Of a stretch of 64,000 nucleotides of DNA, positions 25,108 through 33,655 are shown piece after piece. The translations under genes and the position numbers were made by a program. Location: assembly GCA_903909815.1 (NCBI GenBank), contig CAIVXG010000108.1:31747-95746 (forward strand). Direction: 5' to 3'. Under the pieces are notes generated by a model, which was given only the letters and a program-made list of their open reading frames with translations, had not been told where the DNA came from and searched no databases. Source of the stretch: an uncultured beta proteobacterium (lineage in GTDB: Bacteria > Pseudomonadota > Gammaproteobacteria > Burkholderiales > Burkholderiaceae_C). Every line of letters starts with the position of its first letter. Positions within the stretch are counted from its first letter, which is position 1.

Positions 25108-26160
25108 CTAGACTAGCTTCTTCAGCAGTTCGGCTTTCTTTGCGTCGAACTCTTCCTGGGTGACGATGCCTTTGCTCTTGAGATCGCCCAGTTTTTCCAG
25201 CGTGGCCATCACGTCCTCGGCTTTCACACCGGGGGTTGGCGTTTGCCCGGTCAAACCAGGCGATCCAAAGAAAGTTGGCTGGAGACCCGACGCCAGGTTC
25301 TGCGCCAGCACCTGGCCCAGCGCCACGCCTGCGCCCAGACCCATGGCGTCGCCCGCGATGCCGCCACCGCCGCCCGAGCCCACGCCCTCGGCGAACTTCG
25401 GGATCGCCTGCGCCGTCTGGTACTGCATGAACTTGCCCATGTCGTTTCCAACCATACCCATGCCGATCTTCTGGTCCAGCACCTTTTGCAGTTCTTCGGG
25501 CAGCGACAGGTTCTGCACCGTCATGCCTTCGAGCTTCAAGCCGATCTTGGCAAATTCGGGCGCCAACTGCGTCGTCAAAGCCTGGGCAAAGGCGAGTTGG
25601 TTCGACGCCAGATCCAGGAACGGAATGCCGCTGGCGGCGATGGCGTTGCTGATGTTCTGCAGCACCAGGCCGCGCAACTGGCCATCCAGATCGGCCACGG
25701 TATAGCTGTCGCGTGTGCCCGAAATCTCGGTGTGGAACAGCCTGGGGTCGGCCACGCGAAAGCTGTAATTGCCAAAGGCGCGCAGGCGCACGGCGCCGAA
25801 ATCCTTGTCGCGGATGGTGATGGGCTGGGGCGTGCCCCACTTCTGATCAACCTGCTGACGCGTGCTGAAAAAGTACACGTCGCTCTTGAACGGGGACTCG
25901 AACAGCTTGTCCCAGTTCTTCAGGTAGGTCAGCACCGGAATGGTCTGGGTCGTAAGCTTGTACATGCCCGGGCCGAACACATCGGCGATCTTGCCTTCGT
26001 TCACGAACACCGCCATCTGTGACTCGCGCACGGTGAGCGAGCCGCCGTACTGGATCTCCATGTCGGCCATTGGATAGCGCCAGGCCAGCACACCGTCAGA
26101 GCTCTCGGTCCACTGGAGGATGTCGATAAACTGTTTCTTGATGAAGTCCATCAGTCCCAT
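25108..26160 (-). CDS. SPFH-domain protein with C-terminal SHOCT motif
   Basis: 350 residues from ATG 26160, with CAGGAG upstream (reverse strand). The N-terminal half is an SPFH/band-7 core of the YdjI (virion-core-protein-like) branch: ESQMAVFVNEGKIADVFGPG, then LKNWDKLFESPFKSDVYFFS, then VRLRAFGNYSFRVADP. A glycine-rich linker follows, then a SHOCT motif (LEKLGDLKSKGIVTQEEFDA) typical of oligomerising membrane-associated proteins. There is no transmembrane helix. SPFH proteins scaffold membrane microdomains. It is the first gene of the SPFH-DUF4178-DUF350-SpeE-like set, divergent from ridA across 81 bp. Confidence 0.88.
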   Translation of the reverse strand: MGLMDFIKKQFIDILQWTESSDGVLAWRYPMADMEIQYGGSLTVRESQMAVFVNEGKIADVFGPGMYKLTTQTIPVLTYLKNWDKLFESPFKSDVYFFSTRQQVDQKWGTPQPITIRDKDFGAVRLRAFGNYSFRVADPRLFHTEISGTRDSYTVADLDGQLRGLVLQNISNAIAASGIPFLDLASNQLAFAQALTTQLAPEFAKIGLKLEGMTVQNLSLPEELQKVLDQKIGMGMVGNDMGKFMQYQTAQAIPKFAEGVGSGGGGGIAGDAMGLGAGVALGQVLAQNLASGLQPTFFGSPGLTGQTPTPGVKAEDVMATLEKLGDLKSKGIVTQEEFDAKKAELLKKLV

Positions 26161-26241
26161 GGTGCAACTCCTGCGTGTGTGGTTGAGCTCAGAATGATAC
26201 CTGCGCGGCCTCGTATCATGCCGTTTTTTCCAGGAGTTGAC

Positions 26242-26646
26242 ATGACCCATCCATCCAGCCAGGTCGAGTTTTTGAATTCCCCCGCGTTCGCGCGACTGGG
26301 TCTGCCGTTTTCCGAAGCCGTGCGCGTGGGCAACACGGTCTATCTTTCAGGCCAGCTTGGCAACGTGCCGGGGAAGCTGGAATTGGCCCCAGGTGGTATT
26401 GCCGGACAGGCGCGCCAGACCATGGAGAACATCCAAGCCACCTTGGCGGCACATGGCCTGTCGATGGCCCACATCGTCAAGTGCACCGTGATGCTCGCCG
26501 ACATGGCCGAGTGGGGCGCTTTCAACGAGGTCTACAAGACCTACTTCCAAGGGCATCTGCCGGCGCGCAGCGCCTTCGGCTGCAATGGCCTGGCGCTGGG
26601 CGGCCGACTGGAAGTGGAGTGCATTGCGGTCGTCTCGCCGGACTGA
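26242..26646 (+). CDS. ridA: RidA/YjgF family enamine/imine deaminase
   Basis: 134 residues from ATG 26242 with CAGGAG at 26231-26236. It shows the family features ANTVYLSGQLG-like strand (GNTVYLSGQLGNVPG), AGQARQTMENIQATLAAHGL, and PARSAFGCNGLALGGRLEVE with the conserved arginine that binds the carboxylate of 2-iminoacids. RidA hydrolyses reactive 2-aminoacrylate and other enamines, protecting PLP enzymes. It acts as a trimer in the cytoplasm. Single gene divergent from the SPFH gene; it converges with the ABC ATPase gene, 16 bp away. The subgroup (archetypal RidA or Rid4-7) cannot be fixed by eye. Confidence 0.9.
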   Translation: MTHPSSQVEFLNSPAFARLGLPFSEAVRVGNTVYLSGQLGNVPGKLELAPGGIAGQARQTMENIQATLAAHGLSMAHIVKCTVMLADMAEWGAFNEVYKTYFQGHLPARSAFGCNGLALGGRLEVECIAVVSPD

Positions 26647-26662
26647 TCGCCGACGCGCTGCG

Positions 26663-27319
26663 CTATTTCCGAATCAGTTCCAGATCCAGCAGATGGGCCT
26701 GTGCTGTCGCAGCGCCCAGGTCTTCGTGGCTGGCGACGAGGCAGGCGCGACCTGGGTCCTGCGCGGCTCGCGCCAGGCATGTGCGCAGGTGCGCTGCGGA
26801 CTTTGCGTCCAGTGCGTTCAGCGGTTCGTCCAGCAGCGTGACGGAGGTTCCCGCCGACAGTGCCATGGCCAGCCAGACCTTGCGCTGCGTTCCCGTGGAC
26901 AGTGTGGCCAGAGGAGAGTGCACAAAGGGACCGAGCTCAAAACCTTCCACATGTCGGGCCAAGGCGTGCCCATCCCGCTGCGCATACAGCGACGCCATGA
27001 AACCGAAGTATTCCGTGGGAGTCAGATGGTCAAACACGACCGGACCCGGACCACACCAGAACACCTGGCGTCGGTAGTGCAGCGGCTGCGACTGGATGTC
27101 AATGCCCTGCGCGGCGATGCTCCCCGTCAGCGGCGCCAGGGCTCCGGCCAGGAGCTTGAGCAGCGTGGACTTGCCGCTGCCGTTGCTCCCCCTTATCCAC
27201 GTCAGTCCGCCGGAAAAATCGTGCGACCAACGCGTGAACACGTGGCGCTGCGGGTAGCTGAAGGTCAAGCCCTTTACGTGGAGCAAGGGCGTCTGCGTGG
27301 GTTGTGCTTCATCCATCAT
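26663..27319 (-). CDS. ABC transporter ATP-binding protein
   Basis: 218 residues from ATG 27319, overlapping the permease stop (ATGATG over TGA). Walker A is GSNGSGKS, the signature is a non-canonical LSTGTQRK in place of LSGGQ, and Walker B is VTLLDEPLNALD followed by the switch His (ASHED). The short length and lack of extra domains resemble CcmA-like and heterodimeric exporter ATPases. It works with the adjacent membrane protein. Substrate unknown; no cytochrome-c maturation genes are nearby, so CcmA proper is unlikely. Confidence 0.88.
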   Translation of the reverse strand: MMDEAQPTQTPLLHVKGLTFSYPQRHVFTRWSHDFSGGLTWIRGSNGSGKSTLLKLLAGALAPLTGSIAAQGIDIQSQPLHYRRQVFWCGPGPVVFDHLTPTEYFGFMASLYAQRDGHALARHVEGFELGPFVHSPLATLSTGTQRKVWLAMALSAGTSVTLLDEPLNALDAKSAAHLRTCLARAAQDPGRACLVASHEDLGAATAQAHLLDLELIRK

Positions 27320-28461
27320 CGGGCGACCACCTCCGAGGCCAAGGCGATCTGCATCGCCGCGACAACCAACCACCAACTGACGCGCGCGGCGGCGTCTTCC
27401 TTCAGTGGCGAGGCCGAGTTCCGGGCAGCGGTCGCGTTCAGCGCCAGGTTCCCTCCCAGCATGACCCCAGCGTAAGCCCAGAGCACCTTGGGTTGCACGA
27501 CAAGCGAGCTCCAGGCCAGCGCCAGCCACAGCGCGAGAAGTCCGCTCAGCAGCGGCGCCAGGGCGACGATCTGGCGCGAGCGGCTCAGCCACAGGGCGCT
27601 CAAGGGCAGGGCGGCGCAGGCGGCGTGCAAGGGCTCCAGTTCGCGTTTGAGCAGCGAGTTCAAGCGCGTGCTGAAGGCCTGTGCAAGCAGGGCAACTGCT
27701 GCCAGCCACCAGGGTGCGTGCAGTGGCCACCGGGCCAGGCAGCTCGTGCAGGCCCAAAGTGTCAAAAGATTCAACACAAGGAAACGCGCACTGCGATGTG
27801 CGCGTCCCCGCCACAGCGGCAGCCACACCAGCGCCAGCGTCGCGACCCAGAGCCCGGGGCCAGTCGTGAGAGCGCTGCCGCGGGCGCTCTCACTGGCGCT
27901 GCGCTGCGATGTTGCGCTCACGGGCAGGGATCGGCGCCGCCACAGGATGGCCACACCCAAGGCCACGGACAGCGCCATGGCGCTGATCAGCAGCTCCAGA
28001 GCGCACGCCCAAACGGCCAGCAGCCAGGGCGGCGACTTGGCCCACCAGATGGCCGCGCCCGCAAGGTAGGCGGCAAACAGCGGGGTCAGTCCCAGCAGCA
28101 CGGCGGCCAGGTCGCTCAAGCGCTGGTCGCCCGGTGCAATCGGCAGCGCACGTTCGACCTCGGCCCAGGCGCGCGGCCACAGCAGGGGCGCCAGGCCCCA
28201 CACCAGCCCGCCGCCCGCGAGCGCATAGGCCAAGGTGATGGACAGTGCCGTCAACGGGCCCTGCTGGGCCGCTTGCAGCAGTGGCAGCACCGACGCTGCC
28301 GCCAGCGCCGACATGGCCGCGAGCGCGCTGGAACCCGCGCCGCCCAGCACCAGCACGCTCACGGTCAGGTAAATGCCCCAGCGCCGCAACAGGCTGAGCA
28401 GCGCAGCTCGGCACCAGGCGCGGCGGATCTGACCGTAGCTGAGGACCTGAAATGTGGACAT
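27316..28461 (-). CDS. ABC transporter membrane subunit (unassigned family)
   Basis: 381 residues from ATG 28461, very hydrophobic with about 10 predicted membrane segments and a basic loop (WRRRSLPVSATSQRSASESA) in the middle. I do not recognise a named family. The 4-nt overlap with the ATPase gene makes it the permease of a two-component exporter. Upstream, 28462-28685 is a 224-bp divergent intergenic region with a TATGAT element at 28554-28559 but no convincing -35. Confidence 0.75.
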   Translation of the reverse strand: MSTFQVLSYGQIRRAWCRAALLSLLRRWGIYLTVSVLVLGGAGSSALAAMSALAAASVLPLLQAAQQGPLTALSITLAYALAGGGLVWGLAPLLWPRAWAEVERALPIAPGDQRLSDLAAVLLGLTPLFAAYLAGAAIWWAKSPPWLLAVWACALELLISAMALSVALGVAILWRRRSLPVSATSQRSASESARGSALTTGPGLWVATLALVWLPLWRGRAHRSARFLVLNLLTLWACTSCLARWPLHAPWWLAAVALLAQAFSTRLNSLLKRELEPLHAACAALPLSALWLSRSRQIVALAPLLSGLLALWLALAWSSLVVQPKVLWAYAGVMLGGNLALNATAARNSASPLKEDAAARVSWWLVVAAMQIALASEVVAR

Positions 28462-28685
28462 GGGCTAAGTGGGTTGGGACGAGCGCTGGCGCGACCTGCC
28501 ATGCGGGGTTGCGGCATGGCCTATGCAGTGTAAACCTTGAGGTTTGGGGCAGATATGATCTAAGACCTGCCGGTGAAGCTTTTTGCTGGGAAAATCGCTC
28601 GCTCAGCATTCGGTTTTTGAGGTGGCCCTTGCCACCGATTTGACGCACACCCGCCAGACTTCGTTGACCCCCTGGAGAATCCGCT

Positions 28686-31600
28686 TTGAATTTGAACTTT
28701 GGCCTGCAATTCGCGCAACTGTATCAACGCGATGGCCTCGTGGCGCTTGACGCCCAATTTCTGCAAGAACTGAATGCCGCTGCACCCGCATTGGCCGGAC
28801 AACTCGCCGCCGCCCGACTTGATCCCGAAGCGCTGGCGCCCAAGGCCGAATCGGCGTTGTTGATCGAAGTCGGACCCTACGTCGAAGACTTCATCGCCAA
28901 GCTGTTCAGGATAGAAGCCGCCGTGGGCCAACTGGCGCAGAGCCACCACGACCTGGCGCCGCTGTACGTCATCAAACGCCAGTTCGTGCAACGCAACGCG
29001 GCCAAGAAGATCAGCCCAGAGGAGGCCGAAGGTTTCGACGGCCCCGCGCTGCGGGCCCAGCTTGAAGCACTGATGGGCGCAGCATTTGACGAACTGCGCT
29101 TTGCGGTTCAGGTCCAGACCTGGCTGGAAGACGACGCGGCCAACGCCGATCAGCTTGATCTGTCCAAGCGCTATGCGGCCTGGGCCTTTCACACCGAAGC
29201 CGGTCAGTCCACGCACCGCGGCGACATCCTGTTTCGCGAGGCGCACGACGTGCACCCGGAGAACCTGGTGCCGACGGCGCAGCAACACCCGCAGGACGGC
29301 TACAGCACGTTCACGATCCAGCCCCAGCACATCCGCAGGCGCAAGGGTTTTGCCCTGACCGACGAAGGCACGGATCTGCGCGGCGCGCTCGATCAGGCCA
29401 ACTATTGCATCCTGTGCCACAAGCAGGGCAAGGATTCCTGCTCCACCGGCTTGAAGGAAAAGCAGCCCAAAGAGGGCGCGCCACTGCTGGGCAAGGCGAT
29501 GTTCAAGAAGTCGCCCTTTGGCGTGCTGCAGGCCGGCTGCCCCTTGAGCGAAAAGATCTCCGAATTCCACAGCTTGAAGGGCACGGGCCACGCGGTCGCG
29601 GCGCTGGCCATGATCACCGTGGACAACCCCATGGTCGCCGCCACCGGGCACCGCATCTGTAACGACTGCATGAAGTCCTGCATCTACCAGAAGCAGGAGC
29701 CAGTGAACATCCCGCAGGTCGAGACGCGCACCGTGAAAGACGTGCTGGCGCTGCCCTATGGCTTCGAGATCTACTCGCTGCTCACACGCTGGAACCCGCT
29801 CAATCTGCGCCGCCCGTATCCGCTGGCGCGCAGCGGCTACCGCGTGCTCATCACCGGCCTGGGGCCGGCTGGCTACACGCTGGCGCATCACCTGATGAAC
29901 GACGGGCATCTGGTGGTCGGAATCGACGGTCTGAAGATTGAGCCGCTGCCTGAGTCCACCTGCGGCGTGCGCGGTGACGGCAGCCGCACGGCGTTCGATC
30001 CGGTGCAGGACATCGCGGCCATCACCGAACCACTGGACGACCGCGTGCTCGCCGGCTTTGGCGGCGTGGCCGAGTACGGCATCACGGTGCGCTGGGACAA
30101 GAATTTTTTGAAGGTGATTCGCCTGCTGCTGGAACGGCGTGCGGAGTTCTCCATGTTCGGCGGCGTGCGCTTTGGCTCAACCCTGGGCGTGGACGACGCC
30201 CTGGCTCTGGGCTTTGACCACATCGCGCTGGCCTGCGGCGCCGGACGCCCGACCGTGCTCGACATTCCCAACGGTCTGGCGCGCGGCGTGCGCACCGCGT
30301 CCGACTTCCTGATGGCGCTGCAGCTCACCGGCGCGGCCAAGGACAACTCACTTGCCAATATGCAGCTGCGCCTGCCGGTGGTGGTGATCGGTGGTGGCCT
30401 CACCGGCATCGACACCGCAACCGAGTCGCTGGCCTATTACCCGATCCAGGTGGAGAAGTTCCTGCTTCGCTACGAACTGCTGTGCGCCGAGCGCGGCGAG
30501 GCCTGCGTGCGTGCCAGTTGGAACGCGGACGAAGCCCTGCTTGCGGCCGAGTTTTTGCAACACGCGCAGGCGATTCGCGCCGAGCGCGCGCGCGCATTGG
30601 CGGCGGACGATGCACCGAAAGTCCTGGAACTGCTGCAGTCCTGGGGTGGCGTCACGCTGGCGTATCGCAAGCGCATGATCGACAGCCCGGCCTACACGCT
30701 GAACCACGAGGAAGTGGAGAAGGCGCTGGAGGAGGGCATTGTTTATGCCGAGTGTCTGAGCCCGGTGGCAATCGATGTTGATGCCAGCGGCGCGGCCCAT
30801 GCCATGCGCTTGATGACCCAGGTGCGCGGCGAGGATGGAAAGTGGACCGACGGCAAAGAGGTGAGCCTCCTCGCGCGCTCCATCTTCATTGCGGCCGGCA
30901 CCCAACCCAACACCGTGCTGGCGCGCGAAGACGCGGCGCATTTCCGCCTGGATGGCCGCTACTTCGCGGCATGCGACGAGACCGGCGCCAAGATCACGCC
31001 GCAAAAGGAATTCTCCAAGCCCGAAAATGCTGAAGTGCTGCTGAGCAAGCTCGAGCACGACAAGTTCATTTCCTTTTTTGGCGACCTGCACCCTTCGTAT
31101 TTCGGCAACGTGGTCAAGGCTATGGGTTCGGCCAAGCAGGGCTATCCGATGGTGTCGCGCGTGCTGGCTCAGGCCGCACCCGCGAACGTGGAAAGCGATG
31201 AGGCGTTTCTGGCGCGCCTGAACGCGGGCATGCGTGCTACCGTGCACGCCGTCAATCGATTGACGCCGACCATCGTCGAAGTGGTGCTGCAGGCGCCCTT
31301 TGCCGCGGCGCATTTTCAACCCGGACAGTTCTTCCGGCTGCAGAACTTCGAGGCACTGGCGCCGGTTATCCGCAGCACGACCATGTCCATGGAAGGCCTG
31401 GCGCTCACTGGCGCCTGGGTCGATGTGGAGCGTGGTTTGGTGGCTTGCATCGTGCTGGAGATGGGCGGATCCGCCAATCTGGTGGCGGCGCTGCAACCCG
31501 GCGAGCCGGTGGTGCTGATGGGCCCGACCGGCACCGCCACGCACATCGTCGCGAACGAAACCGTGATGCTGGTGGGGGGCGGACTGGGCAACGCCGTGCT

Positions 31601-32210
31601 GTTCTCCATTGGCGCGGCGTCGCGCGCTGCCGGCTCCAAGGTGCTGTACTTCGCAGGCTACAAGAAGCTGATCGACCGCTACAAGGTGGCCGAGATCGAA
31701 GCCGCTGCGGATGTGATCGTCTGGTGCTGCGACGAGGCGCCGGGCTTTGCACCGAGCCGCCCGCAGGACCGGACCTTTGTGGGCAACATCGTGCAGGCGA
31801 TCGCGGCCTACGCCTCAGGCGAGCTGGGCGAACCCGCGATTGCCACGCTGGACGTGGACCGCATCATCGTCATCGGCTCGGACCGCATGATGGCGGCAGT
31901 CGGTCTGGCGCGCCACGCCCAGTTGAAGTCCTACCTGAAGGCCGACCATTTCGCAATCGCCTCCATCAACTCGCCCATGCAATGCATGATGAAGGAGATC
32001 TGCGCCCAGTGCCTGCAACCACAGCGCGATCCGGTCACCGGGAAAATCACTTACGTCTTCTCCTGTTTCAACCAGGATCAGCCGCTGGACAACGTCGACT
32101 TCGCCGGCCTGAATGCGCGCTTGGCGCAGAACACCTTGCAGGAGAAGTTGAGCGTGCAGTGGATTTCGTCCTGCGTGGAGCAGTTGCGCCTGGAGCGGGC
32201 GATGGTGTAG
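28686..32210 (+). CDS. Giant Fe-S flavoprotein: GltD-like and PyrK-like halves in one chain (Nfn-like)
   Basis: 1174 residues from TTG 28686, supported by TGGAGAA ending 8 nt upstream. An N-terminal region of about 230 residues has no recognised family. It is followed by GltD/NfnL-type iron-sulphur cysteines (Cys241, Cys244, Cys252, Cys285 in AGCPLSEKISEF; Cys325, Cys328, Cys332), an FAD Rossmann motif VLITGLGPAG (391-396), a second NAD(P) motif VVVIGGGLTGIDTATE, and a PyrK/ferredoxin-reductase-like C-terminus. The last part has FRLQNF and MLVGGGLGNAVLFSIGAA, plus a C-terminal cysteine set (1100, 1106, 1109, 1127). NfnAB of anaerobes pairs the same two modules on separate subunits for electron transfer between NADH, ferredoxin and NADPH. 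The reaction here is unknown. Monocistronic, upstream of rplS. Confidence 0.85.
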   Translation: MNLNFGLQFAQLYQRDGLVALDAQFLQELNAAAPALAGQLAAARLDPEALAPKAESALLIEVGPYVEDFIAKLFRIEAAVGQLAQSHHDLAPLYVIKRQFVQRNAAKKISPEEAEGFDGPALRAQLEALMGAAFDELRFAVQVQTWLEDDAANADQLDLSKRYAAWAFHTEAGQSTHRGDILFREAHDVHPENLVPTAQQHPQDGYSTFTIQPQHIRRRKGFALTDEGTDLRGALDQANYCILCHKQGKDSCSTGLKEKQPKEGAPLLGKAMFKKSPFGVLQAGCPLSEKISEFHSLKGTGHAVAALAMITVDNPMVAATGHRICNDCMKSCIYQKQEPVNIPQVETRTVKDVLALPYGFEIYSLLTRWNPLNLRRPYPLARSGYRVLITGLGPAGYTLAHHLMNDGHLVVGIDGLKIEPLPESTCGVRGDGSRTAFDPVQDIAAITEPLDDRVLAGFGGVAEYGITVRWDKNFLKVIRLLLERRAEFSMFGGVRFGSTLGVDDALALGFDHIALACGAGRPTVLDIPNGLARGVRTASDFLMALQLTGAAKDNSLANMQLRLPVVVIGGGLTGIDTATESLAYYPIQVEKFLLRYELLCAERGEACVRASWNADEALLAAEFLQHAQAIRAERARALAADDAPKVLELLQSWGGVTLAYRKRMIDSPAYTLNHEEVEKALEEGIVYAECLSPVAIDVDASGAAHAMRLMTQVRGEDGKWTDGKEVSLLARSIFIAAGTQPNTVLAREDAAHFRLDGRYFAACDETGAKITPQKEFSKPENAEVLLSKLEHDKFISFFGDLHPSYFGNVVKAMGSAKQGYPMVSRVLAQAAPANVESDEAFLARLNAGMRATVHAVNRLTPTIVEVVLQAPFAAAHFQPGQFFRLQNFEALAPVIRSTTMSMEGLALTGAWVDVERGLVACIVLEMGGSANLVAALQPGEPVVLMGPTGTATHIVANETVMLVGGGLGNAVLFSIGAASRAAGSKVLYFAGYKKLIDRYKVAEIEAAADVIVWCCDEAPGFAPSRPQDRTFVGNIVQAIAAYASGELGEPAIATLDVDRIIVIGSDRMMAAVGLARHAQLKSYLKADHFAIASINSPMQCMMKEICAQCLQPQRDPVTGKITYVFSCFNQDQPLDNVDFAGLNARLAQNTLQEKLSVQWISSCVEQLRLERAMV

Positions 32211-32324
32211 TCGGTCTGGTGCGGCTTGGCGTTCAGCTTGCCGTTCGCTGCCATCTTTTGTGGCCGTTTGGCACGGCGGCGTCACGCTCAGCCAGCGCGG
32301 AGTCGGTCGCGTTTCAGTGCAGGC

Positions 32325-32330
32325 TATAAT
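32325..32330 (+). promoter_or_regulatory. Putative -10 element of the rplS promoter
   Basis: A perfect TATAAT lies 111 bp before the rplS start. A weak -35 (GTCGGT, 32302-32307) sits at 17-bp spacing. A dedicated promoter is expected because rplS here is not downstream of trmD. The long leader leaves room for post-transcriptional control. Confidence 0.55.
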
Positions 32331-32440
32331 GCAGGGCTATCGATCCTCTGGTCGGCCGCTTCCTCAAACTGTGTGCAGTGCGTTGGAGGCCCTTTGTGTC
32401 AATCCCGATGCTGGCGCGCCCAAGATCATTTAAGGAAATC

Positions 32441-32824
32441 ATGAACCTGATCCAAATCCTTGAGCAAGAAGAAATTGCTCGCCTCGGGAAAGTCATTCCC
32501 CCGTTCGCCCCCGGCGACACCGTCATCGTGAGCGTGAACGTGGTTGAAGGTACGCGCAAGCGCCTGCAAGCCTACGAAGGCGTGGTGATTGCCAAGCGCA
32601 ATCGCGGCCTGAACAGCGGCTTCATCGTGCGCAAGATTTCCAGCGGGGAAGGCGTGGAGCGCACGTTCCAACTGTACAGCCCGTTGATCGCCAGCATCGA
32701 AGTCAAGCGCCGCGGCGATGTGCGCCGTGCCAAGCTGTACTATCTGCGTGACCGCAGCGGCAAGTCGGCACGCATCAAGGAAAAGCTGCCCAATCGCGCC
32801 AAGGTGGCGGTGGCGGCGGCATAA
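32441..32824 (+). CDS. rplS: 50S ribosomal protein L19
   Basis: 127 residues from ATG 32441, preceded by TAAGGAAATC. The sequence is typical L19 throughout ([19 protein letters not shown], then [19 protein letters not shown] and [14 protein letters not shown]). L19 lies at the 30S-50S interface. In most proteobacteria rplS ends the rpsP-rimM-trmD-rplS operon. Here the upstream neighbour is the unrelated flavoprotein gene and rplS has its own promoter and a strong terminator, so the usual operon has been split at this point. Confidence 0.98.
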   Translation: MNLIQILEQEEIARLGKVIPPFAPGDTVIVSVNVVEGTRKRLQAYEGVVIAKRNRGLNSGFIVRKISSGEGVERTFQLYSPLIASIEVKRRGDVRRAKLYYLRDRSGKSARIKEKLPNRAKVAVAAA

Positions 32825-32845
32825 AGTCCCTGCCTCGGTGCCAAG

Positions 32846-32881
32846 AAAACCGCCACAGCCTCAGGCCTGGCGGTTTTTTTT
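32846..32881 (+). terminator. Rho-independent terminator after rplS
   Basis: Ten-base stem AAAACCGCCA (32846-32855) pairs with TGGCGGTTTT (32868-32877), with a 12-nt loop and a run of T to 32881. The CoA pyrophosphatase start follows only 14 nt later. Confidence 0.95.
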
Positions 32882-32894
32882 ATTGGAGCCCGTT

Positions 32895-33614
32895 GTGTCC
32901 CAGTTTCCATCGATCTCTTTGTCATCAATTCCGAACTTCGATCCGCGCAAGATACCGGTGATCGGAGTTGACACGCACCTGCCGGCGGTGCCAAGCGAAT
33001 CGCTTCGCGTCGCGGCGCTGCAGCAGCGCTTTGCCAGTCCACCAAACTGGGCGCCTGAGGTTGTTTTGGAGAAACGTTATTCGAATCGAACCGAAGCTAC
33101 CAACGCCTCCGTTCTGATACCCATCGTGTTGCGCGGACCTGGCCAGGATCAGCCCACCGTGCTGCTGACGCACCGCACGGCGCGCATGTCCACGCATTCG
33201 GGGCAGATCGCTTTTCCCGGAGGCAAGGCTGATGCTACCGACGCAGACGCGGTTGCGACCGCATTGCGCGAGGCCCAGGAGGAAGTTGGGTTGGCGCCTG
33301 AATTTGTTCAGGTGCTGGGGCAACTGCCGATCTATGTCACGGGTTCGGCCTTCGTCATCACGCCGGTCGTGGCCCTGGTGCATCCGGGCTTCACGCTGGC
33401 TGCCAACCCGATCGAGGTGGCAGACGTGTTTGAGGTGCCACTGGAATTTTTGATGGATCCGTCCAACCATCGGCGCCACGAGGTGGCTTGGCAGGATACG
33501 ACGCGCCAATGGTTTTCCATGCCGTATCACGATCTGGGTACGGGCAAGGAACACTTCATCTGGGGTGCAACGGCCGGCATGCTGCGCAACTTTTACCGCT
33601 TCTTGGCGGCTTAG
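32895..33614 (+). CDS. Nudix hydrolase, coenzyme A pyrophosphatase type
   Basis: 239 residues from GTG 32895 with GGAG at 32885-32888. The CoA-pyrophosphatase signature LLTHRTARMSTHSGQIAFPG (90-109) runs directly into the Nudix box (110-133; catalytic REAQEEVG at 125-132). The first acidic position of the Nudix box is Asp116 instead of Glu, a conservative change. Enzymes of this type cleave CoA and its derivatives to 3',5'-ADP and phosphopantetheine. The gene follows the rplS terminator and precedes the cobD-like gene, a gene order I associate with Comamonadaceae. Confidence 0.92.
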   Translation: MSQFPSISLSSIPNFDPRKIPVIGVDTHLPAVPSESLRVAALQQRFASPPNWAPEVVLEKRYSNRTEATNASVLIPIVLRGPGQDQPTVLLTHRTARMSTHSGQIAFPGGKADATDADAVATALREAQEEVGLAPEFVQVLGQLPIYVTGSAFVITPVVALVHPGFTLAANPIEVADVFEVPLEFLMDPSNHRRHEVAWQDTTRQWFSMPYHDLGTGKEHFIWGATAGMLRNFYRFLAA

Positions 33615-33655
33615 TCGCTGAGCGCGCACCTCATCGCTGCCGCTATCATTGCGCC

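Noticed and set aside
28560..29909. 449-codon open frame antisense to the flavoprotein
   Set aside because: Low-complexity, histidine/glutamine/arginine-rich shadow of the flavoprotein gene, without recognisable motifs.
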